NCBI GenBank assembly: GCA_029933005.1
Contig: JAOZOY010000015.1
Span: 1-46,551 of the forward strand
Origin: Deltaproteobacteria bacterium
GTDB taxonomy: Bacteria; Desulfobacterota; Desulfobulbia; Desulfobulbales; SURF-16
Length of the DNA stretch: 46,551 nt
Direction: 5' to 3'
In this document: one piece after another, positions 33,704-41,270 of the stretch
How positions within the stretch are numbered: position 1 is the first letter of the stretch
Layout of the letters: each line of letters begins with the position of its first letter
Translations under genes and position numbers: made by a program
The notes under the pieces: model-generated
What the model was told of the DNA's origin: nothing
Databases searched by the model: none
The model's input: the letters and a program-made list of their open reading frames with translations, nothing else

Positions 33704-34915
33704 TCACACTTCAACCGGGGCCAACAAGGCCACGCTATGGGCGGCAATTCCTTCCTCCCGGCCGGCAAAACCCATCTTTTCGGTTGTTGTGGCTTTCAGG
33801 TTGATCACATCCGACCCGACCCGACAGGCAGCGGCCAGATTTTCCTTCATCTTCGTCATATATGGGAACAATTTGGGTTGCTGGGCAATAACAGTGACAT
33901 CGGCATTAACAAGAAAAAATCCTTTACGGCGAGCAAGACTGATCACCTGCTCAAGAAGTGAAATGCTGGAAATTCCCTTGAATTTCGGATCACTGTCAGG
34001 AAAATGTTGACCGATATCCCCCTCGCCCAAGGCCCCCAGTACCGCGTCACACAGGGCATGAGTCAGGACATCGGCATCAGAGTGGCCAAGCAGCCCCATT
34101 GAATGGGGAATGGTCACACCGCCAAGCACTAATTGACGTTCAGGCACGAGTCGATGGGCATCATAGCCATGACCCACCCTGGAAAAAGATTTACTACCAA
34201 TTGGTTTTTTTTTCTTAATTTTTTTCTTTTCCTGCATAAGCAGGGCCTCGGCAATGAGCAGATCGTCCGGCCTGGTGATCTTGATATTTTTTTCCGAACC
34301 ATTCACCACCACAACCGGAATATCTAGAGCCTCCAGCAACGACGCCTCGTCCGTGCCGATGAAATTGTCTTTTTTCGCGGCGTTAAAGGCCTGGCGGAGA
34401 AGAGAAACACGAACAACCTGAGGGGTCTGGGCCTGCCAGATATTTTTCCTGTCAATGGTGCGGCGAATTTGTCCCCGACGGTTGACCTCTTTCAGGGTGT
34501 CCCTGACCGGCACGGCAGCCATAGCCGCTCCGTTTTTTTGCGCTTCCATAACGCAGGCTGTAATCAACTCGGGAGAAATAAGGGGACGGGCCGCATCATG
34601 GACCGCCACATATTCGATTGCAGGGTCCAGAGACAAAAGGCCGGCCAGAACCGAATCCTGACGCAACCGCCCGCCAAGGACAATTTTGACGACCTTATCA
34701 AGTTTAAAGCCGCGGACAATTCTTTGCGAATGCTCCAGATGATCCCGGGGTACCACTACGATGACAGATGAAATAATGGCTGTCTGCTGAAAGGCGAGGA
34801 GGGTATAGGCCAGGACTGGAATGGAGTTCAGCTCGTAAAACTGTTTGGGAATCTCCAAGCCCATACGGCTGCCGCTCCCGCCGGCCGGAATGATAGCTGC
34901 AACCTGTTGTGTCAT
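33704..34915 (-). CDS. ispDF: Bifunctional IspD-IspF isoprenoid biosynthesis enzyme
   Basis: 403 aa. Residues 1-225 are IspD (IPAGGSGSRMG, HDAARPL, TPQVVR), which makes CDP-methylerythritol. A Lys-rich linker joins residues 245-403, IspF (GHGYDAHRL, GHSDADVLTHALCDA, ATTTEKMGF), which forms methylerythritol cyclodiphosphate. The fusion covers two steps of the MEP pathway and is known in several Proteobacteria. It starts 9 bp after the rnpB RNA. The ATG directly follows a seven-T run with no Shine-Dalgarno, so its transcription and translation must depend on read-through of the rnpB terminator or an internal promoter. Confidence 0.95.
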   Translation of the reverse strand: MTQQVAAIIPAGGSGSRMGLEIPKQFYELNSIPVLAYTLLAFQQTAIISSVIVVVPRDHLEHSQRIVRGFKLDKVVKIVLGGRLRQDSVLAGLLSLDPAIEYVAVHDAARPLISPELITACVMEAQKNGAAMAAVPVRDTLKEVNRRGQIRRTIDRKNIWQAQTPQVVRVSLLRQAFNAAKKDNFIGTDEASLLEALDIPVVVVNGSEKNIKITRPDDLLIAEALLMQEKKKIKKKKPIGSKSFSRVGHGYDAHRLVPERQLVLGGVTIPHSMGLLGHSDADVLTHALCDAVLGALGEGDIGQHFPDSDPKFKGISSISLLEQVISLARRKGFFLVNADVTVIAQQPKLFPYMTKMKENLAAACRVGSDVINLKATTTEKMGFAGREEGIAAHSVALLAPVEV

Positions 34916-34924
34916 AAAAAAATT
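34916..34924 (-). terminator. T-tract at the 3' end of rnpB
   Basis: On the minus strand the P1 stem of rnpB ends in GCCCACTCC and is followed by AATTTTTTT, which reads as an intrinsic terminator. The ATG of ispDF follows at once. Confidence 0.55.
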
Positions 34925-35282
34925 GGAGTGGGCTATAAGCCGAATTCTGTACGCGGTTCAAAAGAACCGGCCATGATCATTTCTCTGGGATGCCGGTCGC
35001 CCGGCATCTCTAGCAACCTACCCGGAAACATCGGACGGACCGCCCTCAAACGTTTCCCTATTTGGTCTTGCACCAGGTGGGGTTTACCATGCCTTCCATG
35101 TCACCATGGAAGCGGTGAGCTCTTACCTCGCCGTTTCACCCTTACCCCGGAAAACCGGGGCGGTTTATTTTCTGTGGCACTTTCCTTAGGGTCACCCCCA
35201 GTTCGCGTTACGAACCACCTTGCCCTGCGGAGTTCGGACTTTCCTCCGGTTTCAAAAAAACCGGCGATCATGCGCCCACTCC
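34925..35282 (-). ncRNA. rnpB: RNase P RNA (class A)
   Basis: 358 nt. The ends GGAGTGGGC and GCCCACTCC pair to form P1. The conserved core is visible: GAGGAAAGTCCGAACTCC near the 5' end, a GGTAAACCCCACC stretch with AGACCAAATAGG in the centre, and GTACAGAATTCGGCTTAT near the 3' end. It is the catalytic RNA that trims tRNA 5' leaders. It lies between the RNase HI gene and ispDF on the same strand, 39 bp after the former, and could partly derive from the same transcript. No protein is encoded here; the ORFs listed in this stretch are shadows. Confidence 0.97.
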
Positions 35283-35321
35283 AAATTCGTTAAAATCGTT
35301 AAAACTATTGAAACTACAGTT

Positions 35322-35933
35322 CTATAAGTGCTCATCTATACCTTGATTCGCCAGCCCATCAGCCCGTTTATTCAAATTCCTTGGAACATGGTTGACCTGA
35401 AAAAAATCAAATTGATCAAGCAGTCGACGCACTTCAGAAAAAAGAGGTTTCAGTCCAACATTCTTAACCTTGTACTTCCCCTGAATCTGTCGGACAATGA
35501 GCTGGGAGTCTAAAAAAATGCTGATTTGCCGAATCCCTGTTTTTCCAGCCTCTTTCAGGCCAAAAATCAGGGCCTGGTATTCGGCCACATTATTGGTGCA
35601 TTGTCCCAAATACTTGCTGCCGGTTGCTATCTCGTCATTCTGTTCATTAAAAATAACAAATCCGGCTCCGGCCTCACCGGGATTTCCCCTCGAGGCACCA
35701 TCGGTATAGATCGATATTAAGCCGGCCTTTGTCTGAATTTGCCGACCTTTCAAAACCTCTTTCGATGCTTTCTTCTTAACCGGTGCCAAGTGATCTGCGC
35801 TCGCCAGCAGCATTTCGCGAATCTCCTGCGGTTTTTGGTAAGGAAAATAACTGATCAGCAGACAATCAGGTATTTTTTTCTCCAATTCCCTGAGAAAATC
35901 TTCGCAGAGATGATGATCGATTTTCCTGCTCAC
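35322..35933 (-). CDS. RNase HI family protein with N-terminal extension
   Basis: 203 aa. The C-terminal part (about 70-203) is an RNase HI fold with all catalytic acids: IYTDGASRGNPG, NNVAEYQALIFGL, IFLDSQLIVRQ and KRADGLANQ. It would cut RNA in RNA-DNA hybrids. The first 60 residues (EDFLRELEKKIPDCLL and so on) form an extension without the usual hybrid-binding signature; I do not recognise it. It overlaps the zinc-ribbon gene by 4 bp (ATGA), and rnpB lies 39 bp downstream, placing RNA-processing functions together. Confidence 0.9.
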   Translation of the reverse strand: MSRKIDHHLCEDFLRELEKKIPDCLLISYFPYQKPQEIREMLLASADHLAPVKKKASKEVLKGRQIQTKAGLISIYTDGASRGNPGEAGAGFVIFNEQNDEIATGSKYLGQCTNNVAEYQALIFGLKEAGKTGIRQISIFLDSQLIVRQIQGKYKVKNVGLKPLFSEVRRLLDQFDFFQVNHVPRNLNKRADGLANQGIDEHL

Positions 35934-36649
35934 TCAGTTTCAGCCTCGGGAAGATAATAGATCAGCCGGGAACAGGTGGGACAATTGGCCAGGCTCTCTC
36001 TCTTCATCAGTTCATTAAATTGCTGGGGAGGAATGCTCATAAAGCATCCCTGGCAGACACCATTGGTAACACCGGCTAAAGCAAGTCCATTTCTTCTAAG
36101 CAGAATTTTTTCATATTTCTGCAACAGATTTTCCGGAAGAGCCTTGGCTTTTTTCTTTCTCTGATTTTCAATTTTCTTCTTTTTCTTTTGCAAGCCGGTT
36201 TCCAGTTTTTCGACCTCCTGGGTTTTCTCAGACAGTAATCCCTCTTCGGTCTCGCAGACATTTTTTTCTTCAGTCAATTTTTGGCCCAGACTTTCGGCCT
36301 GCTCCATAATATGAACAGCCTCCTCTTCCAGATTTTTGACCAAAGTCTTGCTGTCCTCGATTTCCTTAATCAAAGACTGATACTCCCGGTTGGTCTGCAC
36401 ATTCATCAGCTTGGTCTGGCGGTCTTTAATTCGAATTTCACTGTCCTCAACATCAGCCTCGATCTCACGCCGTCGCTGTTCACCTGCATCAATTTTTTCC
36501 TGGAAAACAACAATTTCCTGTTTACGTTTTTCAATTGTTTCCGTGCGTGTTTGCAGTTCTATATTACCAGCCGACATTTCTTCGTCGAATTTTTTTATCT
36601 GCAGATCAATAGTCTGCAGATCAATTAATTTATTGATGTCCTTGTTCAA
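35930..36649 (-). CDS. Coiled-coil protein with C4-type zinc ribbon
   Basis: 239 aa. Residues 1-160 are predicted long coiled coil, rich in Lys/Glu heptads (IDLQTIDLQIKKFDEEM, LETGLQKKKKKIENQ). The C-terminal domain has two cysteine pairs, CQGC and CPTC, of the zf-RING_7 type, likely binding zinc. Members of this family are common in Desulfobacterota and often sit beside nif3-like and RNase H genes. Their role is not established, though nucleic-acid binding has been suggested. The start is a TTG at 36649 with a strong GGGAG ahead. It overlaps the RNase HI gene (ATGA) and follows the nif3-like gene. Confidence 0.82.
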   Translation of the reverse strand: MNKDINKLIDLQTIDLQIKKFDEEMSAGNIELQTRTETIEKRKQEIVVFQEKIDAGEQRRREIEADVEDSEIRIKDRQTKLMNVQTNREYQSLIKEIEDSKTLVKNLEEEAVHIMEQAESLGQKLTEEKNVCETEEGLLSEKTQEVEKLETGLQKKKKKIENQRKKKAKALPENLLQKYEKILLRRNGLALAGVTNGVCQGCFMSIPPQQFNELMKRESLANCPTCSRLIYYLPEAETE

Positions 36650-36717
36650 TGCTCTCTCCCTGTTTCAGGAATCATTACAAAAAAGTGGTTCCGTAAAGAT
36701 TCTTCTAAAAATTTAAG

Positions 36718-37518
36718 TCAATATATAAAATTCAAAGGATTTTTCTGTCTGGTGGCCGCCTCAATCCGAAAAACTGTTTTTTGGTCCACAAAAAATTCTT
36801 TCAGCCTGGCCGTGAGACCAGGAACAACAATATTCTCAGTGGCAAAATGACTGCCATCGACAATGCAGAAATGATTTGCCTCGGCCCAGCGGGCAACAGC
36901 ATGTTTAATCTCGGCAGTGATATAAAGATCAGCGCCGGCTAGAAAAGCCGCCTCGCTGAGATCCGAACCGCTACCGCCACACACGGCAACCTTACTGATC
37001 TTCTCCGGTGGTTTACCGGCCATGGGCAGCACGGAGATGCCGATCCGTTCCCGCAACCGGGCCATGAAAATCTCCGAATCCAGCGGTTCGTCAAAAACTC
37101 CAAGCCGTCCAAAACCACGGGTTTTTTCTTCGCCGATCAGGCTCAGAGGCTTCAACTGTTTCAGGCCGAGGATATTTGCGAGCCGATCGCTCACTCCATC
37201 CTCCACGACATCAAGATTGGTATGACAGGCAATAACCGCAAGATCGTTCAGTAAACCTTTTTTAATCAATCTGCCGGCAGGTTGATCCGTGCGAATTGAT
37301 TTCAAACCTTGAAAAATCAAGGGATGATGGGTCACAATCGTGTTCAAGCCAAGCTCAACGGCCTCATCAAACAGTTCTTCCGTTGGATCCAGACCGACAA
37401 GAATACCGGTCATCTCCTGACCGGGACTGCCGAGCATGAGTCCGACATTGTCCCATTCCGCGGCCAGCGAAAAGGGCGCCAGTTTATCCAGAACAGTGAT
37501 AAGATCTTGAACAATCAT
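36718..37518 (-). CDS. Nif3-like dinuclear metal centre protein (YbgI/DUF34)
   Basis: 266 aa. Nif3/DUF34 signatures: FSLAAEWDNVGLMLGS, ILVGLDPTEELFDEA, NTIVTHHPLIF (metal-binding His pair), ACHTNLDVVEDGVSDRLA, VAVCGGSGSD and ITAEIKHAVARWAEANHFCIVDGSHFATE. Members form hexamers with a two-metal site; proposed roles range from GTP cyclohydrolase to metal-insertion chaperone, and none is settled. The ORF track starts 21 codons earlier, inside a terminator-like hairpin. The ATG at 37518 begins the conserved MIVQDLITVLDKLAP start. It heads a minus-strand run with the zinc-ribbon and RNase HI genes. Confidence 0.88.
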   Translation of the reverse strand: MIVQDLITVLDKLAPFSLAAEWDNVGLMLGSPGQEMTGILVGLDPTEELFDEAVELGLNTIVTHHPLIFQGLKSIRTDQPAGRLIKKGLLNDLAVIACHTNLDVVEDGVSDRLANILGLKQLKPLSLIGEEKTRGFGRLGVFDEPLDSEIFMARLRERIGISVLPMAGKPPEKISKVAVCGGSGSDLSEAAFLAGADLYITAEIKHAVARWAEANHFCIVDGSHFATENIVVPGLTARLKEFFVDQKTVFRIEAATRQKNPLNFIY

Positions 37519-37550
37519 GGAAAAATAATAAAATCCGTATGGCGGAAATG

Positions 37551-37588
37551 AAAAAAGGCACAACCTCTTTAGAGGCTGCACCTTTTTT
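37551..37588 (-). terminator. Strong terminator between the tRNA and nif3-like gene
   Basis: On the minus strand GGTGCAGCCTCT, AA, AGAGGTTGTGCC forms a 12-bp stem (with G-U pairs), followed by TTTTTT and preceded by A-run. It probably ends the tRNA transcript about 100 bases after the tRNA. Confidence 0.7.
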
Positions 37589-37685
37589 CTAAACCGACAG
37601 GTGTTTCAGACAAAAATCAATGAATGAAAATTTCAGATCAATTTTATATTTAATCAACGACAAAATCTCAACAATTTCATTACTC

Positions 37686-37762
37686 TGGTGGGCCTACCTG
37701 GACTCGAACCAGGGACCGACCGGTTATGAGCCGGTGGCTCTAGCCAACTGAGCTATAGGCCC
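37686..37762 (-). tRNA. tRNA with CAT anticodon, probably tRNA-Ile2 (lysidine type)
   Basis: 77 nt with encoded CCA. Acceptor GGGCCTA pairs with TAGGCCC; the D-arm has GCTCAGTTGGCTAGAGC; the anticodon arm is ACCGG-CTCATAA-CCGGT; the T-arm is CCTGG-TTCGAGT-CCAGG. The anticodon CAT allows Met or Ile2. The GGGCC acceptor and GTCCCTGG arm resemble tRNA-Ile(CAT) more than elongator Met, but this is judged by eye. Confidence 0.9.
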
Positions 37763-37783
37763 GCAACTCAGCTAAACTTGAAT

Positions 37784-37811
37784 AACTTATCAGTAATTTT
37801 TTTTTTGTCAA
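37784..37811 (-). promoter_or_regulatory. Candidate promoter of the CAT tRNA
   Basis: On the minus strand a perfect TTGACA (37806-37811), an A-rich 16-bp spacer, then TAAGTT, a weak -10, about 22 bases before the tRNA start. Confidence 0.4.
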
Positions 37812-37915
37812 TAAGAATTCCGTGTCGGCAGATTAAGGGGCTGATGATAAATAAATCTTTAGAATTCGTGCTCTGAATCAGGGATGCGAAAACAATAATT
37901 TATTTGTTACCAGCC

Positions 37916-38575
37916 CTAAGACAATACAGCTTCTTTAAAGGCGTCAAAACCGACCCTGTCAATGGTACGACCGAGCCGCTCTGATCTTTTGCCGTTTTCC
38001 TTAAAAAATTTCATTACCTTATCGGCCATTTCCAAGGCCTCCTCGTCGGAAAGATCCTTGATCAACTCCCGGGCAAGCTGGGGTCTTGAAGCGGCATTTC
38101 CACCCACCAGAACAGTCCAGCCCTTCTTTTTTCCGACAAAGCCAAGATCCTTGATCGGCGTTTCGGCACAGTTGTTCATGCAGCCGGAAACGCCCATTTT
38201 GAACTTATTCGGCAGCTCAAATCCATGAAACTTTTTATCAAGCTCCATTCCAAGCCCCAGGGAATCCTGTTTGCCACGGCTACAGATTGCCGTACCGGGA
38301 CAGGCCTTGATACTACGAACGCACATTCCAACAGCATGCCCCGGATCCATTCCCAGATCATTCCAGGCCTGGTCAATCTGATCTTCCTTAAAACCCACCA
38401 TGGCGATACGGTTGGCACTGGTTATTTTCATGACCGGCAGTTTATATTTTTCAGCTACATCTGCCACCCTCCTTAACCCCTCAGGCGTAACAAGACCCAG
38501 GGCAAAATGAGGGACTATAGCATAACTTTTTTTATCACGTTGCAGGACTGCTCCTTTTTCTCCATCTTTTAGCAT
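37916..38575 (-). CDS. Small siroheme/4Fe-4S sulfite reductase-like protein (low-molecular-weight assimilatory type)
   Basis: 219 aa, the size of the monomeric low-spin sulfite reductase of Desulfovibrio. It has one ferredoxin-like half (about 20-80) and the siroheme/4Fe-4S site: CPGTAIC (C-x5-C) near residue 93 and SGCMNNC (C-x3-C) near 131, then TVLVGGNAASRPQLA. It could reduce sulfite or nitrite with six electrons; its true role in such organisms is uncertain. It is much shorter than DsrA/DsrB and lacks their extra ferredoxin insert. AAAGGAG precedes the ATG. It is divergent from rmuC, and a palindromic element and an A/T-rich candidate operator lie between them. Confidence 0.88.
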   Translation of the reverse strand: MLKDGEKGAVLQRDKKSYAIVPHFALGLVTPEGLRRVADVAEKYKLPVMKITSANRIAMVGFKEDQIDQAWNDLGMDPGHAVGMCVRSIKACPGTAICSRGKQDSLGLGMELDKKFHGFELPNKFKMGVSGCMNNCAETPIKDLGFVGKKKGWTVLVGGNAASRPQLARELIKDLSDEEALEMADKVMKFFKENGKRSERLGRTIDRVGFDAFKEAVLS

Positions 38576-38607
38576 GACAAACTCCTTTAAAAAAATTATT
38601 AAAAATT

Positions 38608-38710
38608 GTAACTATTCAGGTGGGTAGGCTGTAGGCTAAAGGCTATTAGTTGCCGATCTTACCTTTCCTGACAACCTAAAGATCTACAGCCTGTCAACCA
38701 GAACTGTTAA
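38608..38710. repeat. Palindromic element, GTAACT-type ends (copy 3, diverged)
   Basis: The left end GTAACTATTCAGGTGGGTAGGCTGTAG pairs with CTACAGCCTGTCAACCAGAACTGTTAA at the right end, imperfectly. The interior has no ORF. The first bases agree with copies 1 and 2 (GTAACTRTTCAG), while the inner part differs. It sits 33 bp ahead of the sulfite reductase start and so probably inside its 5' leader or promoter. Confidence 0.6.
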
Positions 38711-38756
38711 TAAACAATCAACTAAGTTTTAATTTGTCTGTATCCAAATTCACTTA

Positions 38757-38780
38757 ATATAATAATAATTACTAATATTA
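38757..38780. promoter_or_regulatory. A/T-rich site resembling the rubrerythrin palindrome
   Basis: The stretch contains AATAATAATTACTAATATTA, of which the first 11 bases are identical to the start of the palindrome before rubrerythrin (AATAATAATTATTATT). It lies between the divergent sulfite reductase and rmuC genes. A shared regulator of iron/redox genes is possible, but such A/T-rich sequence also arises by chance. Confidence 0.3.
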
Positions 38781-38838
38781 GAAATATTACTTTTATGCAA
38801 GCCTTTTTTGAGTTTATTCTGTAATCGAATCATTCATT

Positions 38839-40260
38839 ATGCAATTTCAAACATTCCTCGATTCAAAAATAATCTTTTTTCTGAGCGGATTATTTTCTGC
38901 CGCCCTGGCCGCCTATTTTATTTTTAAAAACAAAATTCGGCAAGCCGTTGATCAACGTGCTGCATCCTCGCAAACCGAAATTTCTCTGTTGAGTGAACGT
39001 CTGCGGGTAAAAACCGAGCAGGTGACGGAACTCAAGGAAAATTTGACAGCAACATACCAAACGATTGATCATTGTCAAAAGGAGATCAGGGAGCTTGAAA
39101 AAAAAGAAGTAGAACTACAGGTACGCTATGAAGAACTGCGACAGAAAAGTTCCGAAAATATCTCATTTCTGCAGAATGGCAGACGGGAAATGTCTGACAC
39201 CTTCAAGATCCTCTCCACCGATATTTTAAAAAACAACAGTCAGTCTTTTCTCGAACTTGCCCAAACAGCCATGACCTCCTTCCAGGAAAAATCCAAAGGC
39301 GATCTGGAGCTGCGAAAACAGTCCATCAAACAAATGGTCACCCCTCTCCAGGAGTCACTGCAACGAGTGGATGAACAGATCCGAAAAATCGAAAAAGAGC
39401 GCATCGGCGCCTATGCCGGACTGACTGAGCAGATCAAATCCATGGCAGCCTCCCAGATCAAACTGCATTCCGAAACCGAAAATCTTGTCCAGGCTCTGCG
39501 CACGCCAACGGTGCGGGGTCGCTGGGGAGAGATCCAGCTCAGACGGGTTGTGGAAATGGCCGGCATGGTGGAATACTGTGATTTTATCGAGCAGGAAAAC
39601 GTTAAAACGGAGCAGGGCAGCTTGCGGCCGGACATGGTTATTAAACTGCCGAACAAAAAAAATATCGTTGTTGATTCCAAGGCCGCCCTGCAGGCCTATC
39701 TCGAAGCAATGGAAGCCGGGGATGAGCAAAGTAAAAAAGTAAAACTACAGCAGCATGCCCGCCAGATCCGCACTCATCTCAGCCAACTTGGCTCCAAATC
39801 ATACTGGGAGCAGTTTAAGCCGACGCCTGAATTTGTCGTTCTTTTCCTGCCTGGAGAAAATTTTTTCAGCGCCGCCCTGAAGCAGGACCCGGAGTTGATC
39901 GAATTCGGCGTGGAGCAACGGGTCATCCTGGCAACACCAACCACTCTCATCGCCCTGCTGCGGGCTGTTTCCTATGGTTGGCGGCACGAGCAGATCTCCG
40001 AACATGCGGAAATCATTGCCGAGCTGGGCAAAACCCTTCATGAACGATTAAGGATCATGACCGGCCATTTTGCTGATTTGCGTAAAAATCTTGACCGCAG
40101 CGTGGAATCATATAATAAAGCAGTTGGCTCTTACGAAAGCAGGGTGCTGGTTGTTGCCCGTAAATTCGATGAAATCGACACTTCCGTGGTCAAGGCAATC
40201 GAACCCCTTGACCTGATCGACAGAAACATTCGTGTTGTCCGGGAAGAAGAAAACCCCTGA
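38839..40260 (+). CDS. rmuC: DNA recombination protein RmuC homologue
   Basis: 473 aa. An N-terminal membrane span (IIFFLSGLFSAALAAYFIF) is followed by a long coiled coil (about 30-200) and the conserved RmuC nuclease-like domain (about 215-440): TVRGRWGEIQLRRVVEMAGM, RPDMVIKLPNKKNIVVDSK, FVVLFLPGENFFSAAL, VILATPTTLIALLRAVSYGW. RmuC is thought to limit recombination of short inverted repeats; the biochemical activity is not proven. The stop TGA overlaps the cysK start (TGATG). No clear Shine-Dalgarno precedes the ATG. Confidence 0.92.
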   Translation: MQFQTFLDSKIIFFLSGLFSAALAAYFIFKNKIRQAVDQRAASSQTEISLLSERLRVKTEQVTELKENLTATYQTIDHCQKEIRELEKKEVELQVRYEELRQKSSENISFLQNGRREMSDTFKILSTDILKNNSQSFLELAQTAMTSFQEKSKGDLELRKQSIKQMVTPLQESLQRVDEQIRKIEKERIGAYAGLTEQIKSMAASQIKLHSETENLVQALRTPTVRGRWGEIQLRRVVEMAGMVEYCDFIEQENVKTEQGSLRPDMVIKLPNKKNIVVDSKAALQAYLEAMEAGDEQSKKVKLQQHARQIRTHLSQLGSKSYWEQFKPTPEFVVLFLPGENFFSAALKQDPELIEFGVEQRVILATPTTLIALLRAVSYGWRHEQISEHAEIIAELGKTLHERLRIMTGHFADLRKNLDRSVESYNKAVGSYESRVLVVARKFDEIDTSVVKAIEPLDLIDRNIRVVREEENP

Positions 40261-41186
40261 TGAAAATTTATAATGACATAACGGAAACGATCGGCTCCAC
40301 ACCCCTGGTCAAGCTCAACCGGATCACCGGCAACAGCGGAGCCGAGATTGTTGCCAAGCTGGAATCCTTTAATCCGGGCGGAAGCGTCAAGGATAGAATC
40401 GCCCTCAGCATGATTGTCAAAGCCCGGCAGGACGGATTACTCCGGGAGACAAGCACCATCATCGAGCCGACTTCAGGCAATACCGGCATCGGCCTGGCCT
40501 GTGCGGCAGCGGCCCTTGGGATTCGCCTGATCCTGACCATGCCGGAAACCATGAGCGTTGAAAGAAGAAAACTGCTTGCTCTGCTTGGTGCCGAGGTTGC
40601 CCTCACACCGGGTGACCAGGGGATTCAAGGCGCGATTAACCGCGCTTTTGAGCTGGCTGAAACAATTCCTGAAGCATTTATCCTCCAGCAGTTTACCAAT
40701 CCGGCCAATCCCGACGCCCATCGCAAGACAACGGCTGAAGAAATCTGGAATGACACAGATGGCCGTATTGATATTCTGATCGCCGGCGTTGGCACCGGCG
40801 GCAGCATCACCGGGATTGGCGAGACAATTAAGGAAAGAAAACCCGAGTTGCAGATCATTGCTGTTGAGCCGGAGGAATCAGCCGTGCTTTCCGGTTCTGC
40901 TGCGGCTCCCCACCAGATACAGGGCATTGGCGCGGGCTTTATTCCTGATGTCCTGAATCGGGATATCATTGATGAAGTGATCACTGTTCCTTCCGGTGAG
41001 GCGATTCGTACCGCTGCAGACCTGGCAAAAAAAGAAGGCATCCTGGCCGGGATATCATCGGGCGCCGCCCTATGGGCCGCTTTGCGGATTGCAGAAAGAG
41101 AAGAGAATAACAGCAAGCTTTTGGTTGTTCTATTTCCAGATACCGGAGAACGATATCTCTCTACCAGCTTGACAGACACTGTTTGA
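40260..41186 (+). CDS. cysK: Cysteine synthase (O-acetylserine sulfhydrylase)
   Basis: 308 aa. A PLP enzyme that makes cysteine from O-acetylserine and sulfide. The PLP lysine is in NPGGSVKDRIAL; the substrate loop reads PTSGNTGIGLA; the phosphate-binding loop GVGTGGSITGIG and the C-terminal GISSGAAL region are typical, so either CysK or CysM could apply, with CysK favoured. The start shares bases with the rmuC stop (TGATG), giving a coupled pair of unrelated function. Confidence 0.93.
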   Translation: MKIYNDITETIGSTPLVKLNRITGNSGAEIVAKLESFNPGGSVKDRIALSMIVKARQDGLLRETSTIIEPTSGNTGIGLACAAAALGIRLILTMPETMSVERRKLLALLGAEVALTPGDQGIQGAINRAFELAETIPEAFILQQFTNPANPDAHRKTTAEEIWNDTDGRIDILIAGVGTGGSITGIGETIKERKPELQIIAVEPEESAVLSGSAAAPHQIQGIGAGFIPDVLNRDIIDEVITVPSGEAIRTAADLAKKEGILAGISSGAALWAALRIAEREENNSKLLVVLFPDTGERYLSTSLTDTV

Positions 41187-41270
41187 TAGAATAGTTTTGG
41201 ATAGAATCCATTTTCACCATAAACCAGCAAGTCTGGATACGAAATTTATCAAAATGAAGGAGTCGGATAA

